41,641 nt of DNA, taken from NCBI GenBank assembly GCA_003833075.1, contig RIAY01000020.1, positions 1 through 41,641 of the forward strand, written 5' to 3'. Every line of letters begins with the position of its first letter. Position 1 is the stretch's first letter. Shown one piece after another: positions 1 to 7,039 of the stretch. Origin of the DNA: Muribaculaceae bacterium Isolate-036 (Harlan). Its GTDB lineage: Bacteria > Bacteroidota > Bacteroidia > Bacteroidales > Muribaculaceae. The notes beneath the pieces were generated by a model. It had not been told where the DNA came from. It did not search any database and worked only from the letters and a program-made list of their open reading frames with translations. Made by a program: the position numbers and the translations under genes.

Positions 1-100
1 GGAGGATTTTACCCCAACCTCGGGGATCTCAGGCTCATACCTGCATGTCTCCACAGTCTTCGGACTGTTTAACATTCATTCATAATCTCAAACCCTCTGA

Positions 101-277
101 CCCGTCAATATTTTTCAGGACGCTACAGCATGGATTAATTGTCGTGAAGAGTTAGCTACTTTTGTTAAGGATGGACTTACTGCAATTTTCGGATTAGCAG
201 CTTTGTGTATATTTCCTTGGATACCATTATTCAAGAAAATATTTTCAAAAAGTGCCTCATTGGGTTCTTTTGATTGA
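101..277 (+). pseudogene. C-terminal fragment of an unidentified membrane protein
   Basis: An open frame of 58 codons without a start codon runs from just after a TGA at 98-100 to a TGA at 275-277. It contains a hydrophobic stretch (FGLAALCIFPWIPLF) followed by a lysine-rich tail (KKIFSKS), which looks like the last membrane segment and cytoplasmic end of a longer protein. Nothing upstream in the window supplies a start. I do not recognise the family. The remainder of 1-323 shows nothing I can name; no tRNA or rRNA was seen. Confidence 0.25.
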
Positions 278-323
278 TATGAAAATCAGGTTGACGTTAT
301 TAGTCGACTAATCTGAAATTGAT

Positions 324-498
324 ATGACAACCCAATTTGAGATACGAAATAGTACTGCGGAGTTCCTGATCTTTCAAATTGATGGAAAGGAGGTTGGTGT
401 GCAGGTTGTGTACCGGAATGAGACCATCTGATGCTCACAGAATCCTATAACGTAATCGTTTGAGGGAAGTATGCCAGCGTTAAACAATCACCAGAGAA
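324..498 (+). pseudogene. Decayed 5' copy of a rhuM gene
   Basis: The ATG at 324 opens a 35-codon reading frame whose residues FEIRNSTAEFLIFQI are identical to the start of the intact rhuM at 1482. It stops at TGA 429-431 exactly where the intact gene has TGG (W in ESIWCTQ). Weaker nucleotide similarity continues past the stop to about 498, at the position matching the end of the helix-turn-helix region (CAATCACC against CAAACACC). It is therefore a partial, mutated duplicate of the neighbouring gene, now separated from it by the HNH gene. Confidence 0.75.
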
Positions 499-527
499 TT
501 GAAAGTTTGTTTTCCAAGAACTTTCAA
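499..527. promoter_or_regulatory. Inverted repeat upstream of the HNH gene
   Basis: A perfect 9-bp inverted repeat, TTGAAAGTT and AACTTTCAA with an 11-base spacer, lies about 70 bases before the HNH endonuclease start. It could be an operator or an RNA hairpin in the leader. No T-run follows, so it does not look like a terminator. Confidence 0.35.
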
Positions 528-595
528 AGAGAGTTAAATACTTCAGATCCCGTTTCGATTTAAGTGAATTTATCTGTAAAGAAAAAGATTGAATT

Positions 596-1435
596 ATGAG
601 CAGCAATAAACATCATACCTTTCAAGACTACATATATTCTACTTATTCTAATAAGAATAGTGGCACTGCGGCCTCTTATCTGAAGGCAATACAAATACTT
701 GATGAATTATTTCAGATAAAAGACATTTTCAATCTAAAAGGTAAGTCCCTAAGTGAGATTAAGGATCCTTATTTGATAGAACGAATTATTGATTATATAG
801 CTGAGGAAGAAGATAAATACAGACATGGAGAGATTTCTCTCTTTGATCTGGGTAAATCGACTCAAACCAGTTATCCAAGAAAGAGGTTTTGTACTGCAGC
901 TATTCGTAGATTAGGCGAGTTTGTGAACCTTATTTGCTGTGAAGATGCTACTGATATAATGCGAAGTTCTACCCATAAAGGATCGAAGTTATCATCTGAC
1001 TTATTAAAGAGATTTAATATCAATGATAAAGGAACGGATAAGGAGATTCGTGCTAAACGAAGGGTCGGACAGAATATTTTCAGGGCGATGCTTTTGGAAA
1101 TATATGATGCAAAATGTTGTATAACTGGAATAGATATTCCGGAAGTACTCCGAGCCAGTCATATTGTTCCATGGGCTGAATGTATAGACACGAGATTGAA
1201 TCCAGAAAATGGATTGTGCCTTAGTGCTACATATGATGCAGCCTTTGACAAGCACCTAATTACATTTGATGAAGATTACAGACTTGTACTTAGTCCAGTA
1301 TTAAAAGAAGAATATACATCAGAGGCATTTAAGACACATTTCTTAAAATACGAAGGCACAACAATAGTTCTGCCGTTAATGTTTAAACCCTCACAAGATT
1401 ATCTTTCAAAGCATCGTGCAAAGTTAATCGTTTGA
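596..1435 (+). CDS. HNH endonuclease (restriction-type)
   Basis: This 279-residue protein carries a C-terminal HNH nuclease domain at about residues 165-235. The order is CCITGI, then ASHIVPW (the metal/catalytic histidine), then RLNPENGLCL (the N of HNH), then AAFDKHLI, the pattern of the HNH_2 type seen in restriction endonucleases. The N-terminal half (about 1-110) is helical and lacks a motif I recognise; by analogy it may bind DNA. The gene is visibly AT-rich beside its neighbours and sits between a dead and a live rhuM, which suggests recent arrival. No methyltransferase partner is adjacent. It probably cuts foreign or modified DNA; the target cannot be read from the sequence. Confidence 0.8.
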   Translation: MSSNKHHTFQDYIYSTYSNKNSGTAASYLKAIQILDELFQIKDIFNLKGKSLSEIKDPYLIERIIDYIAEEEDKYRHGEISLFDLGKSTQTSYPRKRFCTAAIRRLGEFVNLICCEDATDIMRSSTHKGSKLSSDLLKRFNINDKGTDKEIRAKRRVGQNIFRAMLLEIYDAKCCITGIDIPEVLRASHIVPWAECIDTRLNPENGLCLSATYDAAFDKHLITFDEDYRLVLSPVLKEEYTSEAFKTHFLKYEGTTIVLPLMFKPSQDYLSKHRAKLIV

Positions 1436-1481
1436 ATACGGACGTGTCAAATTAAGAATATTGCAAGATTGAATATTGACT

Positions 1482-2522
1482 ATGGCGAAGAAGTTTGAGA
1501 TACGAAATAGTACTGCGGAGTTCCTGATCTTTCAGATAGAGGGGAAGGAGGATGGTGTACAGGTTGTATACCGGAATGAAAGTATCTGGTGTACGCAGAA
1601 GGCTATGGCGCAGCTTTTTGATGTGGGTGTTCCGGCAATAAGCAAACACCTTAAAAATATTTTTGAGAGTGGTGAACTTGTCGAAGATATGGTAGTTTCC
1701 AAAATGGAAATAACCACTGAGCATGGTGCTATACCGAATAAGACTCAGACTAAAGATGTTACTTTCTACAACCTTGATGCCGTTATATCGGTCGGTTATC
1801 GGGTGAACAGCACCCGTGCCACGCAGTTCAGGCAGTGGTGTACGTTCATTTTGCGGCAGTTTGCCATACGGGGATATGTGATTGACAAGAAACGGATGGA
1901 AAACGGTTCGTTTATCGGAGAGGATTATTTCGAGCATCTGTTGGCTGAGATCCGGGAGATTCGCCTCAGTGAACGGCGGTTCTATCAGAAGCTGACAGAC
2001 ATTTATGCTACTGCCATCGACTATAACCGGGATGCGCCAACCACACGACTTTTTTTCAAGAAGGTGCAGAATAAGATGCACTACGCAGTTCATGGTCATA
2101 CAGCCTCCGAGCTTATCGTGAAACGTGCCAACGCCGAGAAAGAACACATGGGGCTGACGACATGGGAAAACGCGCCGCATGGGAAGATTGTAAAGCCTGA
2201 CGTAAGTATTGCCAAGAACTATCTCAAAGAGGTGGAACTTGCCGACATGGGGCGGCTTGTCAATGCCGTGCTTGATATGGCAGAGCGTATGGCTCAACGC
2301 CATATACCCATGACTATGGAGGACTGGGCGAAACGAATCGACATAATTCTTGAAGCGTCCGGCGATGCCGTTCTGACCGATGCCGGCAAAATCACCGCTG
2401 AATTTGCCAAAAGCTTTGCAGAATCGGAGTTTGAGAAATACCGCATAATCCAGGACAAGCTCTTTCAGTCCGACTTCGACCGCTTCAATAACGACAATCT
2501 TATCCCTTTAGACATAGAATAA
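1482..2522 (+). CDS. RhuM family protein (copy 1)
   Basis: This is a 346-residue member of the virulence RhuM family. The N-terminus holds a helix-turn-helix-like segment (CTQKAMAQLFDVGVPAISKHL, about residues 38-58). The family core follows: VSVGYRVNS-type and FRQWCTFILRQF motifs, then KVQNKMHYAVHGHTASE. I chose ATG 1482 rather than the upstream TTG at 1476 because the protein then begins MAKKFEIR, like the decayed copy. RhuM proteins are common in mobile islands and Salmonella pathogenicity island 3, but no biochemical function is established. A paralogue lies at 16945. It is followed after 7 bases by the small gene at 2530. Confidence 0.85.
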   Translation: MAKKFEIRNSTAEFLIFQIEGKEDGVQVVYRNESIWCTQKAMAQLFDVGVPAISKHLKNIFESGELVEDMVVSKMEITTEHGAIPNKTQTKDVTFYNLDAVISVGYRVNSTRATQFRQWCTFILRQFAIRGYVIDKKRMENGSFIGEDYFEHLLAEIREIRLSERRFYQKLTDIYATAIDYNRDAPTTRLFFKKVQNKMHYAVHGHTASELIVKRANAEKEHMGLTTWENAPHGKIVKPDVSIAKNYLKEVELADMGRLVNAVLDMAERMAQRHIPMTMEDWAKRIDIILEASGDAVLTDAGKITAEFAKSFAESEFEKYRIIQDKLFQSDFDRFNNDNLIPLDIE

Positions 2523-2529
2523 CAATTCC

Positions 2530-2907
2530 ATGACATACAAAGCTAAATATCAGGAGCTTGTTGAGCTATCGCACAGCGATAATCCAATGATAAGAGAACA
2601 AGCGGATGCGTGGCTTGTCAGTATAGGCCTGCAAGATGCGGCAAAGCTGAAGGTGTCTGCTTTTTTACTTGATTTGGCAATTCGGAATGTCAAAGGCGAG
2701 ATTTCTCGTGAAGCAGTGAGTCAAAGATTAAGGGAGCATTATGGGGATAATTTATATGATGAATCCCAAAACTTGCTTGATGGAGGTTATGAGATTTTAC
2801 CACCCGATTCTCCGAAGATAAAAGAGATAGAGGATTACAACCGTAAACTCCGTCCGGCTTTGTATGCAGAACTTGATAAAAAGAGGAATAGAAGAAAGTT
2901 AGAATGA
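2530..2907 (+). CDS. Small helical protein linked to rhuM
   Basis: A 125-residue, soluble, charged protein that I do not recognise with confidence. The middle segment (LLDLAIRNVKGEISREAVSQ, about 47-66) loosely recalls the short inhibitory helices of Fic-antitoxin (VbhA-like) proteins, but no Fic gene is nearby, so this is only a possibility. The C-terminus is a basic tail (KKRNRRKLE). It starts 7 bases after rhuM and overlaps the alcohol dehydrogenase start by 4 bases (ATGA), so the three genes are probably cotranscribed. Confidence 0.6.
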   Translation: MTYKAKYQELVELSHSDNPMIREQADAWLVSIGLQDAAKLKVSAFLLDLAIRNVKGEISREAVSQRLREHYGDNLYDESQNLLDGGYEILPPDSPKIKEIEDYNRKLRPALYAELDKKRNRRKLE

Positions 2908-3935
2908 AAGCATTGACATATACGAAGCCGGGACGGTTTGAGCTGATTGAGAAACCGAAACCGGAGATTTTGAACCCAAAGGATGCCGTGGTGAGGGTGA
3001 CTCTTTCGAGTATCTGTTCGTCGGACCTTCATATTCTGCATGGGGCTGTGCCTAAGGCAGAGATCGGCATTACCGTTGGGCATGAATTAGTTGGTGTCGT
3101 TGAGGCGGTCGGTTCGGAGGTCACCAAGGTCAAGCCGGGCGACAGGGTTGCCGTGAATGTCGAGACGTTCTGCGGCGAGTGCTTCTATTGCAAACGGGGA
3201 TACGTGAACAACTGCACATCCGGTGGTTGGATGCTTGGCTGCCGCATTGATGGCGGTCAGGCGGAATATGTGCGTGTGCCATACGCCGATAATGGTCTGA
3301 CTCCGATTCCCGACAACGTGAGCGACGAACAGGCTCTGTTTGTCGGCGACATTCTCGCTACCGGTTATTGGGCTGCCACGATTTCTGAAATTTCCGAGGA
3401 AGACACTGTACTTATCATCGGTGCCGGACCGACGGGATTATGCACATTGGAATGTGTTCAGCTGTATGACCCTCGAAAGATAGTCGTTTGCGAGACTGAT
3501 GAAAGTCGCCTCGAATTTATACGCCAGCATTATCCTAATGTTGATGTAGTAGAACCAGCAAAATGTCGTGAAGCGCTTGACTCATTGACAGAGGGGCGTG
3601 GTGCCGACCGCGTGATTGAGGTTGCCGGAGGTGAAGATACTTTTGAACTCGCATGGCGATGTGCCCGACCTAATGCCATCGTCACGATTGTAGCCCTCTA
3701 CGAGAACGAACAGATATTGCCACTGCCGTGGATGTATGGCAAGAACCTTACGTTCAAGACAGGCGGCGTCGATGCCTGCGACTGCGACAAAATCATGCAG
3801 CTCATCTCCGAAGGTAGGATTGACACCACCCATCTGATAACCCACCGCTACCCCCTCAGCCGTATACAGGAAGCCTACGACTTATTCTCAAGGCGAGTGG
3901 ACGGTGTTATCAAAACCGCCATTTATCCGGATTGA
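2904..3935 (+). CDS. Zinc-dependent alcohol dehydrogenase
   Basis: This is a 343-residue medium-chain dehydrogenase/reductase. The catalytic zinc ligands are visible as Cys38 (SSICSSDLH) and His60-Glu61 (GHE). The structural zinc site is the four cysteines at about 90, 93, 96 and 104. The NAD(P) Rossmann motif GAGPTGL is near residue 173. It should oxidise or reduce an alcohol/aldehyde or sorbitol/threonine-like substrate with NAD(P); the substrate cannot be assigned. Its presence directly behind rhuM and a small orphan, with ATGA coupling, is unusual for a metabolic gene and suggests that it travels with the island. Length is normal for the family. Confidence 0.88.
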   Translation: MKALTYTKPGRFELIEKPKPEILNPKDAVVRVTLSSICSSDLHILHGAVPKAEIGITVGHELVGVVEAVGSEVTKVKPGDRVAVNVETFCGECFYCKRGYVNNCTSGGWMLGCRIDGGQAEYVRVPYADNGLTPIPDNVSDEQALFVGDILATGYWAATISEISEEDTVLIIGAGPTGLCTLECVQLYDPRKIVVCETDESRLEFIRQHYPNVDVVEPAKCREALDSLTEGRGADRVIEVAGGEDTFELAWRCARPNAIVTIVALYENEQILPLPWMYGKNLTFKTGGVDACDCDKIMQLISEGRIDTTHLITHRYPLSRIQEAYDLFSRRVDGVIKTAIYPD

Positions 3936-3939
3936 GACG

Positions 3940-3977
3940 GCATCCGATTTGAACTGAAAGAAGTTCAAATCAGATGC
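3940..3977. terminator. Hairpin after the alcohol dehydrogenase
   Basis: Arms GCATCCGATTTGAACT and AAGTTCAAATCAGATGC form a stem of about 16 bp with one mismatch and a short loop, 5 bases after the adh stop codon. No clear T-run follows, so it may be a weak terminator or an mRNA 3'-end stabiliser in the space between two convergent genes. Confidence 0.45.
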
Positions 3978-4101
3978 ACAATTATCAGAACATCGCCGAC
4001 AGTTATAAGCGGATTCTCTTTCAGCCAACGGCTGTTTTCATGAAACTCCAAGTGGAGGTCAGATGCGTATTGTATTTTCATATTTCCTTATTGTTAAGTT
4101 G

Positions 4102-5232
4102 TTAAGCGAGAGGACTTACCTTCTCAAGCTTATTCCATTTAGTGTTTTCGACTATTTCCTTGATAACAACCTTGCCGACTTCGTCCGCATAAGGGAGTTT
4201 CATCTGGCTACCGATGTCATCGCCCTGCATATATCGATACGCATAAGGGGTAATCTCTACGTAGTCGGTTTCCTTCAAGATTCCGAGAATATGATCGACT
4301 TCTCCCAATTCAACCGAGATTCCGGCATCAGACAATCCTATGACAGCTCGGAAGCAATCATCAAGATTCCAATAGCTACCGGTGCCGACATAAAAATGCC
4401 ATTGACCATTGGTATATGTAGGGTACAAGTGAACTCTCGCATACACCACATCAAAGCCGTGATAAGGTGAGACATCGGACTTCCATCTTCTGAAATCATC
4501 CTCAGAATCAAGATTATATTCTCTTGTCTCATGCCCTTTGCTTGAATGCCTGAAGACTTCGATATCATCTCCCGACATCTTGCCATATACAGCTTCGTAT
4601 GCTATACGCCAATAGTGCATATATCGTCTGATGGTCATCTCAGAGAACAGAGTAGGCTCGACCTGATTCTCATATATGTTAATTACCCGAAGTATATCGA
4701 TTCCGTCATAGCTATTGTCAGGAATCAAAGAGTTCAGGACTGACCTCTTTATCAACCCTTCTCTCCGGTAGTAACTCAAATATTTCTCAACATACGAATT
4801 ATATTGTTCGGGCGCAGACAAGATGTTGTCAACGAGTCCGGCAACATACTTCTCGATTTTTGAGAATATTCCGACGAGTTCATCCTCATAGAAACAATGG
4901 CGGGAATTACAATCATCCTTGTCACAAAATACATGATGGTCATAAGTGTCTCCGGTGATATAGAGATAATGGCGATCCTTATAGGTTGATACCGACAACC
5001 TATACCACTCCCATCTTTTACCCTTGACCTCAAACCAAAGACTTCTCCTCTCATCATCGCCCATAGGAGCCAGACGACTCATCGAGCCATGTATGCTGCG
5101 TATGATATCAGCACACTTCCCCGAAACGACGGTCACATCAAGACCGCGACTGTCGAGGAGGTAGAGGATGTCTGACTGAGTCAGAGCATTTTGGCGATAT
5201 AATTTCTTTTGATCATTAAACTTCATTTTCAT
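4102..5232 (-). CDS. Orphan 376-residue protein with Cys/His cluster
   Basis: I do not recognise this protein. It is soluble, acidic and rich in Tyr and Asp. At about residues 98-112 there is a cluster HHVFCDKDDCNSRHC that could bind a metal ion. The N-terminus (QNALTQSDILYLLDSRG) may be a small helical domain. No signal peptide or membrane helix is seen. Two start codons are possible (5232 and 5226); both give MK. It is convergent with the alcohol dehydrogenase and preceded, on its own strand, by a terminator, so it should be a single-gene unit. A role in the island (defence or anti-restriction) is only a guess. Confidence 0.7.
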   Translation of the reverse strand: MKMKFNDQKKLYRQNALTQSDILYLLDSRGLDVTVVSGKCADIIRSIHGSMSRLAPMGDDERRSLWFEVKGKRWEWYRLSVSTYKDRHYLYITGDTYDHHVFCDKDDCNSRHCFYEDELVGIFSKIEKYVAGLVDNILSAPEQYNSYVEKYLSYYRREGLIKRSVLNSLIPDNSYDGIDILRVINIYENQVEPTLFSEMTIRRYMHYWRIAYEAVYGKMSGDDIEVFRHSSKGHETREYNLDSEDDFRRWKSDVSPYHGFDVVYARVHLYPTYTNGQWHFYVGTGSYWNLDDCFRAVIGLSDAGISVELGEVDHILGILKETDYVEITPYAYRYMQGDDIGSQMKLPYADEVGKVVIKEIVENTKWNKLEKVSPLA

Positions 5233-5321
5233 TCGGGTTATGCGTCATAAGACGCGATTATTGAAATGTGTGTCCGCAGCTAATCGCGATGGAGAAGGTT
5301 ATATCGGTTTGGACACAAAAA

Positions 5322-5364
5322 AACGACTGTCGGGAAGCTTGGTAAGGACTTTCCGACAGTCGTT
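5322..5364 (-). terminator. Intrinsic terminator of the small minus-strand gene
   Basis: Sixteen-base arms (AACGACTGTCGGGAAG and CTTTCCGACAGTCGTT, one G-T pair) flank an 11-base loop. Read on the minus strand the stem is followed by a run of seven T (complement of 5317-5323). No T-run exists on the plus side, so it ends a transcript coming from about 5563 downwards. Confidence 0.8.
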
Positions 5365-5390
5365 ATATCTCAGTAGTCTGTATTTGTAGA

Positions 5391-5549
5391 CTAACTTATG
5401 TCAGTTGGGTTACTGAAACGAAACGGTCGGACAGCTCTGTAATATGATGTGCCTGTTGTTGACGGCATAAGCACACATGCATTGCGTTCAAAGCCTTTTA
5501 AGCTTTGAATACCTTTGATTATTAGTATGTTGCAATGCTGTCTTGCCAT
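5391..5549 (-). CDS. Small peptide gene, 52 residues
   Basis: A complete short frame (start MARQHCNILI, end NPTDIS) lies between a near-perfect Bacteroidetes promoter (5570-5601) and an intrinsic terminator (5322-5364), with a leader of about 15 bases. The peptide is basic with a C-terminal YYRAVRPFRFS segment and no membrane helix or signal peptide. The arrangement as a discrete transcription unit of about 240 nt is the main evidence that it is real; it could instead be a non-coding RNA. It is divergent from hipB. The function is unknown. Confidence 0.5.
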   Translation of the reverse strand: MARQHCNILIIKGIQSLKGFERNACVLMPSTTGTSYYRAVRPFRFSNPTDIS

Positions 5550-5569
5550 TTGTTTCTTTTTTGTGGCCG

Positions 5570-5601
5570 CAAAGTTAATACTTTTTCACAAATCCACCAA
5601 A
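5570..5601 (-). promoter_or_regulatory. Promoter of the small minus-strand gene
   Basis: Read on the minus strand: -33 element TTTG (5598-5601), exactly 20 bases, then -7 element TAACTTTG (5570-5577), matching the Bacteroidetes primary sigma pattern. The predicted start of transcription is near 5563, just before the ATG at 5549. Confidence 0.75.
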
Positions 5602-5623
5602 TAAATTTTTCACAAGCGACAGG

Positions 5624-5704
5624 AGTATGATATACTATACTTTATTCGACCAATTTCAATACCAACTATAATAGAATGGTCGAAAGTATGATTTATTATA
5701 CTTT
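5624..5704. promoter_or_regulatory. Paired operator repeats upstream of hipB
   Basis: Two copies of a 20-base half-palindromic sequence, AGTATGATATACTATACTTT at 5624-5643 and AGTATGATTTATTATACTTT at 5685-5704, agree at 18 of 20 positions and lie 61 bases apart. Between them is a second inverted pair, TTCGACCA and TGGTCGAA. The right copy abuts the -33 element of the hipB promoter. This is the arrangement expected of operators bound by a HipB-type antitoxin, and it could loop DNA and also influence the divergent small gene. Confidence 0.65.
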
Positions 5705-5706
5705 CG

Positions 5707-5738
5707 TTTGACTGCATCAAAAATTCTCCTTATTTTTG
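5707..5738 (+). promoter_or_regulatory. hipB promoter
   Basis: TTTG at 5707-5710, exactly 20 bases, then TATTTTTG at 5731-5738. The transcription start would be near 5745, which excludes the upstream TTG at 5736 as the start codon and supports ATG 5763. Confidence 0.75.
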
Positions 5739-5762
5739 CGAAAAAGTTTATTATGTCAGACT

Positions 5763-5963
5763 ATGGAACTGATGGATATAATGAAACAGCGTAGGGAAAT
5801 CCTTTCTCTGACCCAACAGGATCTTGCGGAGATGGCGCAAGTCGGGCTTGCCACGATCAAGGACATTGAGCGAGGCAAGGGTAATCCTGCACTTAGCACC
5901 GTAAAGAAGATTCTTGATGTACTTGGCATTGAGATTGAATATCGCATAAGGCAGACAGTCTGA
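5763..5963 (+). CDS. hipB: HipB-like XRE antitoxin/repressor
   Basis: A 66-residue helix-turn-helix protein. The XRE core is clear: SLTQQDLAEMAQVGLATIKD, then IERGKGNPALSTVKKILDVL, ending GIEIEYRI, as in short HipB antitoxins. Start ATG 5763 is taken because earlier in-frame codons lie within the promoter. It is followed directly (4-base CTGA overlap) by a HipA N-terminal-type protein, as in hipBA/hipBST operons. It should bind the two 20-base repeats upstream and repress its own operon. Confidence 0.82.
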   Translation: MELMDIMKQRREILSLTQQDLAEMAQVGLATIKDIERGKGNPALSTVKKILDVLGIEIEYRIRQTV

Positions 5964-6289
5964 AACAGCTTGAAGTTTATTTCAATGATATAAAGGCAGG
6001 GATTCTTTCAGAACAGCATCCCGGAACCGGGTATTCTTTCCAATATGATGAGGAATATCTCAAATCTGCCATGCCTCCAATATCGGCAACTTTACCAAAG
6101 AAAGTCACAGCATATAGTTCCGAACATCTATTTCCATTTTTCTCAAATATGCTTCCTGAGGGAGCCAACCGTCGCGTTATATGCCGCGTCCTGAAGATTG
6201 ACGAAAATGACTTTTTCGGACTACTTGAAACAATGGCCGACAGAGATTTCATAGGAGCTGTAAATGTAAGGAGGATAAAAAATGATTGA
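5960..6289 (+). CDS. hipS: HipA N-terminal domain protein (HipS-like)
   Basis: A 109-residue frame opens with CTG-AAA-CAG overlapping the hipB stop. The sequence (KQLEVYFNDIKAGILSE at the start, SSEHLFPFFSNMLPEGANRR at about 50-69) is the stand-alone HipA N-terminal subdomain. In HipBST systems this piece (HipS) neutralises the kinase HipT, and split N-terminal/kinase genes are common in Bacteroidetes. No ATG precedes the conserved start; the first ATG, 6071, would remove a third of the domain. So either CTG initiates, or an ATG has been lost and the gene is dying. The kinase gene that should follow is missing except for its end. Confidence 0.7.
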   Translation: MKQLEVYFNDIKAGILSEQHPGTGYSFQYDEEYLKSAMPPISATLPKKVTAYSSEHLFPFFSNMLPEGANRRVICRVLKIDENDFFGLLETMADRDFIGAVNVRRIKND

Positions 6290-6370
6290 AATCTTTCAGA
6301 GAAGATGAAACGCAACTACACTCGTATCGTAAACGAACGGATAAGCCGCTTCAACAGAATATCCGAATAA
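6290..6370 (+). pseudogene. C-terminal stub of a HipA/HipT kinase
   Basis: Immediately after the hipS stop, in the same frame, 26 codons read LSEKMKRNYTRIVNERISRF and end at TAA 6368-6370. HipA kinases commonly end with a helix of this type (LSxEMKxxYxxLxxxRLxRL). No kinase motifs precede it, so roughly 300 codons have been deleted. The toxin kinase of this module is therefore absent and the remaining HipB/HipS can only act as a repressor or as an antitoxin for another kinase. Confidence 0.6.
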
Positions 6371-6395
6371 TCTCACCTAATAAAACCGTAATGAA

Positions 6396-6914
6396 ATGTC
6401 TAAAGCTAAATTAAAGAAACTGTTATCGACTCTTTCAAAAGAACAGGTAGTTGATATTATGCTCCAGTTATACGACGCGAGCAAGGAAGCAAACGCATGG
6501 CTTGAATTCTATATAGAGCCCAATAGCGATACAGAACTTGAAAAGTATAAGAAAGCAATCCGTAGCCAATTCTACGGACGGAATGATTGGCCTAAAGATC
6601 CAAGTTTCAGAGAATGCAATAAACTGATAACCGCGTTCAAGAAACTCATACCAGATCCTCATGCTATTGCAGATTTGATGCTCTATTATGTAGAGCAAGG
6701 ATGTAGTCTGACTGCTCAATATGGCGATTACGACGAACCTTTTTACACCGCTCTTGAAAACAATTTCAACAAAGCAGTCAAATTCATATCATCCAATGGA
6801 TTGATGTCAGATTACAGTCTCCGTATGCAACGTATGATTAAATCAGTGGAATGTTGTGGCTATGGCTTTCCCGATACATTGTGGGACATCTACTACGAAT
6901 ATGCTGAAGACTGA
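6396..6914 (+). CDS. DUF6155-like protein
   Basis: A 172-residue soluble helical protein. The opening (MSKAKLKKLLSTLSKEQVVD, then LYDASKEANAWLEFYIEPNS and ELEKYKKAIRSQFY) matches the DUF6155 pattern as I remember it. The family is widespread in Bacteroidetes and has no known role. It starts 26 bases after the hipA stub and is followed by the left end of an IS element 12 bases after its stop. It may be a passenger of the toxin-antitoxin locus. Confidence 0.65.
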   Translation: MSKAKLKKLLSTLSKEQVVDIMLQLYDASKEANAWLEFYIEPNSDTELEKYKKAIRSQFYGRNDWPKDPSFRECNKLITAFKKLIPDPHAIADLMLYYVEQGCSLTAQYGDYDEPFYTALENNFNKAVKFISSNGLMSDYSLRMQRMIKSVECCGYGFPDTLWDIYYEYAED

Positions 6915-6968
6915 TTGAATTCTTTTTTATTACTGTCCGCTAAATATTTTTTGAGCGATTGAAAAAAT

Positions 6969-6999
6969 AGGGCTGATTCCATTTGCAGGAGTCAGCCCT
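6969..6999. terminator. Hairpin at the left end of the IS
   Basis: AGGGCTGA and TCAGCCCT with inner TCC/GGA pairs form a strong stem just inside the left inverted repeat. It probably blocks impinging transcription, a common feature of insertion sequences. Confidence 0.5.
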
Positions 7000-7039
7000 T
7001 TATGGTTACTTTGGTGTCGCCAAACAAACCATTATAACC

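Noticed and set aside
1..100. Possible tRNA end or attachment site at the window start
   Set aside because: No cloverleaf or T-loop consensus could be built from these bases.
453..1435. The 11-base direct repeat TAATCGTTTGA as target-site duplication around the HNH gene
   Set aside because: The left copy falls within sequence that still aligns with rhuM, and the right copy is the end of the HNH coding region; chance or recombination fits as well as insertion.
4063..4470. Plus-strand open frame of 135 codons
   Set aside because: Lies opposite the 376-residue gene on the minus strand, which has the better start and composition; a shadow frame.
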